Of a stretch of 64,000 nucleotides of DNA, positions 57,060 to 63,884 are shown piece by piece (the first letter of the stretch is position 1; each line of letters starts with the position of its first letter). Source of the stretch: F1-20-MAGs119 sp041164425 (GTDB taxonomy: Bacteria; Actinomycetota; Acidimicrobiia; Acidimicrobiales; Ilumatobacteraceae); contig JBEAPO010000127.1 of NCBI GenBank assembly GCA_041164425.1, positions 52,691 through 116,690 on the forward strand, in the 5' to 3' direction. A program made the position numbers and the translations under genes. The notes beneath the pieces were generated by a model. That model was not told the DNA's origin, made no database searches, and saw only the letters and a list, made by a program, of their open reading frames with translations.

Positions 57060-58571
57060 GTGTTGTCCTCGCTCCTCGCAGCAACGTCGTGGACGGCGCC
57101 CGTCGTCGACTACCACGGTCTCGCACCCGAGATCGTGGTGGCCCTCGGATTGTGCGTCGTGCTGCTCGTCGACTTGTTCCTGGCGGAGCGCAGCAAATGG
57201 CTGCTTGCCAGCCTCACCGGCTTCACACTCCTCGGGGCGTTCATCCCGGTGTTGACGCTCGCCCTCGACGATGCCGGTGTTCGTGCGATGTTCGACGGTC
57301 GATACGTCATCGATGATTTCAGCCTCATCCTGAAGGGTCTGTTCCTTTTGGCGGGTTACGTCGTCGTGCTGTTGTCGACGACCTACATCGAAGAGGGTGA
57401 GTACTACCAGGGCGAGTACTGGGTCCTCATGTTGTCGAGCATCCTCGGCATGATGATGATGACCTCAAGTCGTGATCTCGTCTCGGTTTTCGTGGCGCTC
57501 GAGTTCCTTTCGATTCCGGCGTACATGCTGGCCGCATGGCGCAAGCGCGACGCAAAGAGCAACGAAGCTGGCGTGAAGTATTTCCTTCTCGGTGTGTTCG
57601 CCTCGGCGATCATGTTGTACGGCATGTCACTGCTGTACGGCGTCACAAACTCCACGCTGCTTGCCGACATCGGCGCATCGATCTCGGGTGAACTGACGGC
57701 GGTGCGCGTTCTCGCGATTGTCTTCGTCGTCGTCGGTTTCGCTTTCAAAGTTTCGGCCGTTCCGTTCCACACCTGGGCCCCCGACACCTACGAGGGTGCG
57801 CCGACTCCCGTGACGGCGTTCCTCTCGGTGGCGTCGAAAGCAGCAGGTTTCGTTGCGCTTGTGACGGTGCTCTATGTCGCGGTGCCCGGCGGCTCCGACG
57901 TGTGGCAGCCGCTCGTCTGGGTGCTCGCCGTTCTCACGATGACCGTGGGCAACGTCCTCGCTCTGCGCCAGACGAACATCGTTCGCATGCTCGCGTATTC
58001 GTCGATCAGCCAGGGCGGCTTCATTCTCATGCCGCTCGCCGTGGCGGCGGAAGGTGGTGCTGGCGAAGCGGTGTTGCGTTCGGTCGTCACCTACCTCATC
58101 GTCTACGCGGCGACGAACCTCGGAACGTTCGCCGTGATTCTCGCCGTGAGCCGCAAGACACGCAGCGGTGAAATCTCGTCGTTCGGTGGACTGTTCAGTT
58201 ACGCCCCAGGTCTCGGTGTCGTCATGACAATCTTCCTCGGTTCGCTCGCCGGCATTCCGCCGCTCGGTGGTTGGATCGGAAAGTTCTCCGCGTTCCAGGC
58301 CGTGCTCGAGGCGGGCACCGGTTGGGCCTACGCGATTGCGATCGTCGGTGCGGTGAACTCGGTCGTCGCGTTCGGCTACTACGGCAACGTGATGCGCGAG
58401 ATCTGGATGCGACCGGTTCCCGACGGAGACACGACACAGGTCCGCACGCCGGCACCGTTGGTGCTCGCACTTTCGATCACCACGATTGCAACGCTGGCGC
58501 TCGGAGTGTTGCCCGGTGTGGCGCTGCACTTCGGCGATCTCGCCACCTTCGCCGGTGTCCTCGGCGGCTGA
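57060..58571 (+). CDS. nuoN2: complex I subunit N, second copy
   Basis: This 503-aa antiporter-like pump has the Glu in FVALEFLSIPAYMLAAW, AFKVSAVPFHTWAPDTYEGAPTPVTAF, and TNIVRMLAYSSISQGGFILM. About 14 helices. GTG 57060 follows nuoM2 by 4 nt. The last 17 bp overlap the GTG start of the midA-like methyltransferase gene, so that gene is translated as part of this operon. Confidence 0.94.
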   Translation: MLSSLLAATSWTAPVVDYHGLAPEIVVALGLCVVLLVDLFLAERSKWLLASLTGFTLLGAFIPVLTLALDDAGVRAMFDGRYVIDDFSLILKGLFLLAGYVVVLLSTTYIEEGEYYQGEYWVLMLSSILGMMMMTSSRDLVSVFVALEFLSIPAYMLAAWRKRDAKSNEAGVKYFLLGVFASAIMLYGMSLLYGVTNSTLLADIGASISGELTAVRVLAIVFVVVGFAFKVSAVPFHTWAPDTYEGAPTPVTAFLSVASKAAGFVALVTVLYVAVPGGSDVWQPLVWVLAVLTMTVGNVLALRQTNIVRMLAYSSISQGGFILMPLAVAAEGGAGEAVLRSVVTYLIVYAATNLGTFAVILAVSRKTRSGEISSFGGLFSYAPGLGVVMTIFLGSLAGIPPLGGWIGKFSAFQAVLEAGTGWAYAIAIVGAVNSVVAFGYYGNVMREIWMRPVPDGDTTQVRTPAPLVLALSITTIATLALGVLPGVALHFGDLATFAGVLGG

Positions 58572-59586
58572 CGAACTTCGCGCGGCGATCGCCGCACACG
58601 GTGGACCAATCCCGTTCCACCGGTTCATCGAAATCGCGCTGTACGGCGAACACGGCTTCTATGCCACCAGCGGTGCGGCCGGACGGCGTGGCGACTTCAT
58701 CACGTCCGCAGAGGTCGGCCCGCTCTTCGGTGCGGTCATCGCCCGTGCGCTCGATGCGTGGTGGCGGGAAATGGGAGAACCCGATGACTTCACGGTTGTC
58801 GAGGCAGGAGCCGGGCCCGGCACGCTGGCGCGCGCGATCCTCGCGGCCGCACCGATGTGCCTCGAAAAAGGCCGTTACATCGCCGTCGAGGTTTCCGCTG
58901 CGCAACGTACGCGCCATCCCGACGGCATCGAGTCGCGAGCGACTCTTCCCGATGGACCGATCAATGGTGTCGTGCTGGCAAACGAATTGCTCGACAATCT
59001 GCCGTTCGACCTTGTCGTATTCGACGGCGCGTGGCGCGAGGCGCGCGTGGCGGTCGACCGCGATCGATTCGTCGAGGTGTTGACGCCCTTGGCTGAGGTT
59101 CCGGCGTATCTTCCCTCAAAAGCGCCGCATGGTGCACGCGCGCCGATCCAGACGGGTGTCCGTCGCTGGCTCAACGAGGCGATGATGTTGCTCGGCGCGG
59201 GACGCATGCTGTTGTTCGACTATTGCACCCCGCTCACCGCACAGGCGGCAGTGTCGCCCTGGCGCGAATGGTTGCGCACTTACGTCGGCCACGAACGCGG
59301 TGGTCACTACCTGTTGCAACCGGGCGGACAGGACATCACCAACCAGGTGATGATCGACCAGCTCAGCCTGGTCGCCGAACCCGAGTCGATTCGTACACAG
59401 GCCCAGTTTCTGCATCTGTGGGGCATCGATGAACTGATCGACGAAGGTCGTCGAGCGTGGGAAGCGGCGGCTGCCCGACCCGACGTCGCGGCGATGAAAA
59501 TGCGTTCGCGGATCAGCGAAGCCGATGCGTTACTCGACCCTTCGGGACTCGGTGCATTCAGTGCATTGACGTATCGAACCGGCTGA
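58555..59586 (+). CDS. midA: SAM-dependent methyltransferase, MidA/NDUFAF7 (COG1565) family
   Basis: This 343-aa protein matches the mitochondrial complex I assembly methyltransferase family. It has GPIPFHRFIEIALYGEHGFY at the N-terminus, RRGDFITSAEVGPLFG, the SAM-binding VVEAGAGPGTLARAIL, VLANELLDNLPFD and GRMLLFDYCTP. NDUFAF7 symmetrically dimethylates one Arg of NDUFS2 (NuoD) near cluster N2. GTG 58555 lies inside nuoN2 (17-bp overlap), so it is cotranslated with the second complex I. Only NuoD2 has the target Arg. Its substrate here is inferred from this pairing. The 3' end overlaps the convergent tetR gene by 29 bp. Confidence 0.88.
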   Translation: MSSAADELRAAIAAHGGPIPFHRFIEIALYGEHGFYATSGAAGRRGDFITSAEVGPLFGAVIARALDAWWREMGEPDDFTVVEAGAGPGTLARAILAAAPMCLEKGRYIAVEVSAAQRTRHPDGIESRATLPDGPINGVVLANELLDNLPFDLVVFDGAWREARVAVDRDRFVEVLTPLAEVPAYLPSKAPHGARAPIQTGVRRWLNEAMMLLGAGRMLLFDYCTPLTAQAAVSPWREWLRTYVGHERGGHYLLQPGGQDITNQVMIDQLSLVAEPESIRTQAQFLHLWGIDELIDEGRRAWEAAAARPDVAAMKMRSRISEADALLDPSGLGAFSALTYRTG

Positions 59587-60280
59587 AAACCTCTATCCAG
59601 TTGACGTCGTCGGGTCGGTCGATGCCCGCCATGGTGACTAGCGAAAGTCCAACGGGAACAGCCAGAAGGAGTGTTGCGAGAGTGTGTGCGTCGATGTCAC
59701 GCGAGATTGCGCCGTCAGTCTGGGCGTCGTCGACGATGCGTCGGTACATGGAATAGTGCTCGCGGATGCGCGGTTTCAGAATTTCGCGCGCCGCGGGGTC
59801 GCGCCACGACGCGTAATACGCTTCGATCAACAACTGCTGAGCAGGGGTCGGCCCCTCGTCACCTGCGTTGCGCGGCACGGTCGCGGCAACTTTCAGCATC
59901 CAGTCGGATCCGGTGAGGCCGGAAGTTTCGATGAACTCGGCGTTGCTGCGAACTTGCGCCGCAAGCGCATTCTCCAGTGCGGCACGGAAGAGCTCTTCTT
60001 TGTTTGCGAACCACGTGTACACCGAGCCCGGCGTCATCTCGGCTCGCTCCGCAATCTCGGCCAGGCGTGCGCGGTCGAACCCGACGGCTGCGATCTCTTC
60101 TGTGGCTGCCTCGAGAAGTCGTTCCTTACTGGCGAGTGCCCACGGTCGGCGATCACGACCGTCGATGTGGATGACGTTCTTCGCCGTCTTGCTGGGGACG
60201 CCCGCACGCTTCTTCGTCGTCTTCGCCACCGCCTTCTTCGCAGCGGGTTTGGGGTTCGTGCGTCGTGCGGGTTTCGCCAT
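59558..60280 (-). CDS. TetR-family regulator with basic N-terminal tail
   Basis: This 240-aa repressor has a TetR HTH at about residues 48-95 (ASKERLLEAATEEIAAVGFDRARLAEIAERAEMTPGSVYTWFANKEELF, described in parts) and a helical ligand domain after it. The first 36 residues are a Lys/Ala/Pro/Arg-rich tail (MAKPARRTNPKPAAKKAVAK and so on) resembling histone-like tails of actinobacterial nucleoid proteins. It is divergent from acsA, with a candidate palindrome in between, and may regulate it. ATG 60280 has a TAATTT box 7 nt upstream. Confidence 0.85.
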   Translation of the reverse strand: MAKPARRTNPKPAAKKAVAKTTKKRAGVPSKTAKNVIHIDGRDRRPWALASKERLLEAATEEIAAVGFDRARLAEIAERAEMTPGSVYTWFANKEELFRAALENALAAQVRSNAEFIETSGLTGSDWMLKVAATVPRNAGDEGPTPAQQLLIEAYYASWRDPAAREILKPRIREHYSMYRRIVDDAQTDGAISRDIDAHTLATLLLAVPVGLSLVTMAGIDRPDDVNWIEVFSRFDTSMH

Positions 60281-60287
60281 GGGTACG

Positions 60288-60293
60288 AAATTA
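60288..60293 (-). promoter_or_regulatory. -10 element of the tetR-family gene
   Basis: Minus-strand TAATTT ends 7 nt before ATG 60280. Confidence 0.5.
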
Positions 60294-60314
60294 CCCCGTG
60301 TGACATGGAGGTGT

Positions 60315-60334
60315 CGTCGGGGAAGGCCCCGACG
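60315..60334. promoter_or_regulatory. palindrome, candidate TetR operator before acsA
   Basis: CGTCGGGG-AAGG-CCCCGACG is a perfect 8-bp inverted repeat with a 4-bp centre. It ends 10 bp before the acsA -10 box and lies in the 77-bp gap shared with the tetR-family gene. Binding is inferred. Confidence 0.45.
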
Positions 60335-60344
60335 TGTGTGCCAC

Positions 60345-60350
60345 TAGGGT
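60345..60350 (+). promoter_or_regulatory. -10 element of acsA
   Basis: TAGGGT ends 7 nt before ATG 60358, again without a Shine-Dalgarno. Confidence 0.5.
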
Positions 60351-60357
60351 TTCGGTC

Positions 60358-62301
60358 ATGGCGGACGAAACGATCGAAGCACTCCTTCTCGAGCAGCGAA
60401 AGTTCCCACCGAGCGAAGCCTTCAAGAAGAAGGCGCACGTCGTCGGAACGCACCTCTACGACGAGGCGAACGCCGACTACGAAGCCTTCTGGGCCCGTCA
60501 GGCCGAGGAACTCGTCTCGTGGTCCACACCGTGGCAGACGGTCTGCGAATGGAATTTGCCGTTCAGTAGATGGTTCGTTGGAGGGCAGTTGAACGTCGCC
60601 CAGAACTGCCTCGACCGTCACGTCGAGGCCGGTCGTGGCGACAAGGTAGCGATCCATTGGGAGGGCGAACCGGGCGACACACGCACCATCACCTACGCCC
60701 AGTTACTCGACGAAGTCGAGCGGTTCTCGAATGCGCTCCTCGGTCTGGGTGTGGTGCGTGGCGACCGCATCAACATCTACCTCCCGATGATTCCCGAGGC
60801 GGTCGTGGCAATGTTGGCCTGCGCACGCATCGGTGCGGCGCATTCGGTCGTGTTCGGCGGATTCAGTTCACAGGCGCTCGCCGACCGCATCAACGATGCA
60901 AGTGCGAAGGTGCTGATCACCGCCGACGGAGGCTGGCGCAGGGGAGAGGTTTTCGCATTGAAGCCCCAGGCCGACGAGGCACTCGGATCGACACCATCGA
61001 TCGAACACGTCGTCGTGGTGAAGCGCGGCGGCAACACCGTCGACATGAAGGCCGGTCGTGATCACTGGTACCACGATCTCATGGCGAAGGCCGACGCGAA
61101 GTGTCCCGCGGAACCGATGGATTCCGAACAGCTGCTTTTCCTCCTGTACACCAGCGGTACCACGGGCAAGCCGAAGGGCATCATGCACACCACGGGCGGT
61201 TACCTCACGCACGTGACCTACACGCACAAGTACGTCTTCGACCTGCACGCCGACACCGACGTGTATTGGTGCACGGCCGACGTCGGTTGGGTGACCGGTC
61301 ACTCGTACATCGTGTACGGACCGCTCTCCAACGGCGCAACGCAGGTGATCTACGAGGGCGTTCCCAATTTTCCGGGCAACGATCGTCTGTGGAGCATCGT
61401 CGAGAAGTACGGCGTCACCGTCTTCTACACGGCACCCACCGCAATTCGCACGTTCATGAAATGGGGAACGCAGGAACCCGCGAAGCACGACCTCTCGTCG
61501 TTGCGCGTCATCGGCAGCGTCGGTGAACCGATCAACCCCGAAGCATGGATGTGGTACCACGAGCACATCGGGCGGGGACACTGCCCGATCGTCGACACGT
61601 GGTGGCAAACCGAAACGGGTGGAATCATGATCAGCCCGCTTCCCGGTGCCACGACGACGAAGCCCGGATCCGCGACGTTTCCGTTGCCCGGCGTCGGTGC
61701 GGAAGTGGTCGACGAGACCGGCAACGTCGTGACGAAGGGTGGCGGCTACCTCACCCTCACGCATCCGTGGCCCGGAATGTTGCGCGGCATCTGGGGAGAC
61801 CCCGAGCGATACAGAGAAACGTATTGGAGCAGGTTCCCCGGGCGTTACTTCGCGGGCGACGGTGCGAAGCTCGACGACGATGGTTATCTCTGGTTACTCG
61901 GTCGTGTCGACGACGTGATGAACGTGTCGGGTCACCGCATCTCGACAACCGAAGTCGAGTCGGCGCTGGTGTCGCATCCGAGTGTCGCCGAAGCCGCCGT
62001 AGTCGGTGCGAACGACGCGACAACCGGCCAGGCGATCATCGCCTACGTCACCCTGCGCGGTGGGGAGGATGTCAACGAGACCGATCTGCGCAACCACGTC
62101 GCAAAGGAGATCGGCGCGATCGCGAAACCGAAGACGATCTACTTCACTCCCGATCTACCGAAGACGCGCAGCGGAAAGATCATGCGACGTCTCTTGCGCG
62201 ACGTCGCCGAAGGGCGCAACCTCGGTGACACCACGACGCTCGCCGACGCAAGTGTCGTCACCGAACTGCAGAGCCGCGCCGCTCAGTCGACCGAGGACTG
62301 A
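60358..62301 (+). CDS. acsA: acetyl-coenzyme A synthetase
   Basis: This 647-aa enzyme converts acetate, ATP and CoA to acetyl-CoA. The adenylation P-loop is LYTSGTTGKPKGIMHTTGG, followed by WCTADVGWVTGHSYIVYGPL, the acetate pocket Trp region VDTWWQTETGG, YLWLLGRVDDVMNVSGHRIST and the C-terminal catalytic Lys607 in TRSGKIMRR, the usual site of control by lysine acetylation. ATG 60358 is chosen over the longer frame because of the -10 box and the normal start. The stop lies in the first unit of a 15-bp tandem repeat. Confidence 0.95.
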   Translation: MADETIEALLLEQRKFPPSEAFKKKAHVVGTHLYDEANADYEAFWARQAEELVSWSTPWQTVCEWNLPFSRWFVGGQLNVAQNCLDRHVEAGRGDKVAIHWEGEPGDTRTITYAQLLDEVERFSNALLGLGVVRGDRINIYLPMIPEAVVAMLACARIGAAHSVVFGGFSSQALADRINDASAKVLITADGGWRRGEVFALKPQADEALGSTPSIEHVVVVKRGGNTVDMKAGRDHWYHDLMAKADAKCPAEPMDSEQLLFLLYTSGTTGKPKGIMHTTGGYLTHVTYTHKYVFDLHADTDVYWCTADVGWVTGHSYIVYGPLSNGATQVIYEGVPNFPGNDRLWSIVEKYGVTVFYTAPTAIRTFMKWGTQEPAKHDLSSLRVIGSVGEPINPEAWMWYHEHIGRGHCPIVDTWWQTETGGIMISPLPGATTTKPGSATFPLPGVGAEVVDETGNVVTKGGGYLTLTHPWPGMLRGIWGDPERYRETYWSRFPGRYFAGDGAKLDDDGYLWLLGRVDDVMNVSGHRISTTEVESALVSHPSVAEAAVVGANDATTGQAIIAYVTLRGGEDVNETDLRNHVAKEIGAIAKPKTIYFTPDLPKTRSGKIMRRLLRDVAEGRNLGDTTTLADASVVTELQSRAAQSTED

Positions 62302-62342
62302 AACAACACGGGCTGAAACAACACGGACTGAAACAACGCGAA
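62298..62342 (+). repeat. three tandem 15-bp units at the end of acsA
   Basis: Units CTGAAACAACACGGG, CTGAAACAACACGGA and CTGAAACAACGCGAA follow one another. The acsA stop TGA falls within the first unit. The array ends 8 bp before the convergent yajQ stop. Confidence 0.8.
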
Positions 62343-62349
62343 TCGATTC

Positions 62350-62838
62350 TCAGTCGCGGAAGTTCTCGAATTGAAGGGGAACCTCGAGGTCGGAACCCTT
62401 TAGCAGTGCGATGACGGCCTGTAGGTCGTCGCGCTTTTTGCCCGTGACGCGAATCTGTTCGCCTTGGGTCTGGCTGGACACACCCTTCGGGCCTTTTTCC
62501 TTGATGAGCTTGTTGATCTCGCGTGCCTTGTCGGAGTTGATGCCGACCTTGACGGTGACGACCTGACGAACGGTGTCGCCCGAGGCCTGTTCGAACTTGC
62601 CCCAGTCAATGCCCTTCAGGGACATGCCGCGCTTCACGAACTTCTCCTCAAGGAGGGTGCGCACGGCGCGGGCCTTTTCCTCACTGATCGTGCGAATGGT
62701 GATCACCAGTTCGTTCTGCTCGATGGAGGAGTTGGTGTTCTTGAAGTCGAAGCGGTTGGCCATTTCCCGCTGGGCCTGGTCGACCGCGTTGCGCAGTTCC
62801 TGGCGGTCGACTTCGGAGACGACGTCGAATGAGGGCAT
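62350..62838 (-). CDS. yajQ: YajQ family nucleotide-binding protein
   Basis: This 162-aa protein is of the YajQ/UPF0234 family: SFDVVSEVDRQELRNAVDQA at the N-terminus, FDFKNTNSSIE, EEKFVKRGMSLKGIDW, VKVGINSDKAREINKLIKEKGPKGVSSQ and the C-terminal VPLQFENFRD. Family members have two ferredoxin-like domains, bind nucleotides or RNA, and one (Xanthomonas) binds c-di-GMP as an effector. ATG 62838 has a TAGCGT box 7 nt upstream; a longer frame crosses the tRNA-Tyr gene and is not real. The effector in this organism is unknown. Confidence 0.93.
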   Translation of the reverse strand: MPSFDVVSEVDRQELRNAVDQAQREMANRFDFKNTNSSIEQNELVITIRTISEEKARAVRTLLEEKFVKRGMSLKGIDWGKFEQASGDTVRQVVTVKVGINSDKAREINKLIKEKGPKGVSSQTQGEQIRVTGKKRDDLQAVIALLKGSDLEVPLQFENFRD

Positions 62839-62845
62839 GTGCGAA

Positions 62846-62851
62846 ACGCTA
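62846..62851 (-). promoter_or_regulatory. -10 element of yajQ
   Basis: Minus-strand TAGCGT ends 7 nt before ATG 62838. Confidence 0.5.
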
Positions 62852-62860
62852 GCGAGCCTG

Positions 62861-62866
62861 TAGCCT
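62861..62866 (+). promoter_or_regulatory. -10 element of tRNA-Tyr
   Basis: TAGCCT lies 12 nt before the mature tRNA 5' end, giving a leader of only a few bases. Confidence 0.45.
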
Positions 62867-62878
62867 TCCCACCGCAAA

Positions 62879-62960
62879 GGGTCGGTGCCCGAGCGGCCAA
62901 AGGGAGCAGACTGTAAATCTGCCGGCATTGCCTACGGAGGTTCAAATCCTTCCCGGCCCA
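62879..62960 (+). tRNA. tRNA-Tyr (anticodon GUA)
   Basis: The acceptor stem GGGTCGG pairs with CCGGCCC. The anticodon stem GCAGA / TCTGC encloses CTGTAAA with anticodon GTA at 62913-62915. A long class II variable arm (CGGCATTGCCTACGG region) and a TTCAAAT T-loop follow. CCA is not encoded. Confidence 0.95.
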
Positions 62961-62996
62961 CTGCGGGTGGCTCCGCATAAAAAACAGCCCAACCCG

Positions 62997-63034
62997 AAAA
63001 CGACTCCGCCCGGTCAACGGACGGAGTCGTTTTT
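62997..63034. terminator. bidirectional terminator after tRNA-Tyr / GNAT gene
   Basis: AAAACGACTCCG pairs with CGGAGTCGTTTTT (12 bp) with T-tracts on both strands. The right arm lies inside the last codons of the minus-strand GNAT gene, whose stop codon at 63014-63016 is in the loop. Confidence 0.75.
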
Positions 63035-63559
63035 CGTTTCGTGCAGGAGACACTGCATCAGCGCTACATCGAGCCAGCGGTTGAACTTCCGGCCGACTTC
63101 GAATTCGACCCCGACGAGGCGAAAACCGCAGGCCTCGTGCAGCGCACGTGAAGCAGCGCCGCCCGCCTCGATGCGGGCAAACACTGCGTGGAAACCCGAC
63201 TCCCGGGCAACTTCGAGGAGCGCCGTGAGGAGGAGTCTGCCGATGCCGCGCCGTGAGAGGGATCGATCGACATAGACCGAGTCCTCGACCGAGGTCCGGT
63301 AGGCGGCCCGTTCTTTGTAGGGGGAGAGGGCACCAAAGCCCAGCACTTCACCCTCGGCGTTCACCGCCACGATCGCGCTGAACGCCCCGGTCCGGTCGGC
63401 CAGCCACGTTTCCTGTTCAGCAAGCGTGCGGGGGACCAGGTCGAAGGTTGCGGTCGTGTTCTCGACCTCGTGGTTATAAATGGCGGCGATGGCAGCGGCG
63501 TCAGCCAGGGTGGCCGGACGCAGAGCAACGGCCCCCAGGGAATCGGTCGCACCGGACAT
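63014..63559 (-). CDS. GNAT family N-acetyltransferase (phosphinothricin acetyltransferase-like)
   Basis: This 181-aa acetyltransferase has the pattern of the PAT/YncA group: LRPATLADAAAIAAIYNHEVENTTATFD at the N-terminus, EVLGFGALSPYKERAAYRTSVEDSVYVD, the acetyl-CoA loop RRGIGRLLLTALLEVARESG, and ALHEACGFRLVGVEFEVGRKFNRWLD. Relatives acetylate phosphinothricin, methionine sulfoximine or other amines; the true substrate is unknown. ATG 63559 is preferred to 63565 because a TAGTTT box ends exactly 7 nt upstream. The 3' end reaches into a terminator hairpin. Confidence 0.88.
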   Translation of the reverse strand: MSGATDSLGAVALRPATLADAAAIAAIYNHEVENTTATFDLVPRTLAEQETWLADRTGAFSAIVAVNAEGEVLGFGALSPYKERAAYRTSVEDSVYVDRSLSRRGIGRLLLTALLEVARESGFHAVFARIEAGGAASRALHEACGFRLVGVEFEVGRKFNRWLDVALMQCLLHETKNDSVR

Positions 63560-63566
63560 CGTCATG

Positions 63567-63572
63567 AAACTA
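63567..63572 (-). promoter_or_regulatory. -10 element of the GNAT gene
   Basis: Minus-strand TAGTTT ends 7 nt before ATG 63559. It decides between two nearby in-frame ATGs. Confidence 0.45.
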
Positions 63573-63610
63573 GCCCCGGTAGGGGGCGGAGAACCCGAAA
63601 AATCCGCCGA

Positions 63611-63616
63611 TAGCAT
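63611..63616 (+). promoter_or_regulatory. possible -10 element for tRNA-Thr/tRNA-Met/tuf
   Basis: TAGCAT lies about 30 nt before tRNA-Thr. It could drive the tRNA pair and tuf together. No clear -35 is seen. Confidence 0.3.
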
Positions 63617-63646
63617 CAGCACCCGTCTCGGGTCCGCCCGGGTCAC

Positions 63647-63719
63647 GCCCTCTTAGCTCAGTCGGCAGAGCGTTTCCATGGTAAGGAAAAGGTCGTGGGT
63701 TCGATTCCCACAGAGGGCT
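63647..63719 (+). tRNA. tRNA-Thr (anticodon GGU)
   Basis: The acceptor GCCCTCT pairs with AGAGGGC. The anticodon stem TTTCC / GGAAA encloses ATGGTAA, anticodon GGT at 63680-63682. The T-arm GTGGG-TTCGATT-CCCAC is perfect. CCA is not encoded. Confidence 0.96.
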
Positions 63720-63751
63720 CCGCCAGGTTCCGATCAACCCGGCACGGCGAT

Positions 63752-63828
63752 GGCGGCGTAGCTCAGTTGGTCAGAGCATCCGGCTCATAATCGGAAGGTC
63801 ATCGGTTCGATCCCGATCGCCGCTACCA
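63752..63828 (+). tRNA. tRNA-Met (anticodon CAU)
   Basis: The acceptor GGCGGCG pairs with CGCCGCT (first pair G-U). The anticodon stem TCCGG / TCGGA encloses CTCATAA, anticodon CAT at 63786-63788. The T-arm ATCGG-TTCGATC-CCGAT is perfect and CCA is encoded. It is probably elongator Met; a lysidine-modified Ile tRNA cannot be excluded, but the position next to tRNA-Thr before tuf favours Met. Confidence 0.92.
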
Positions 63829-63884
63829 AGAACAGTTTCAAGAAATCCACCAAACCACCCACAGAACAAACGGAGTAAGAAGAA

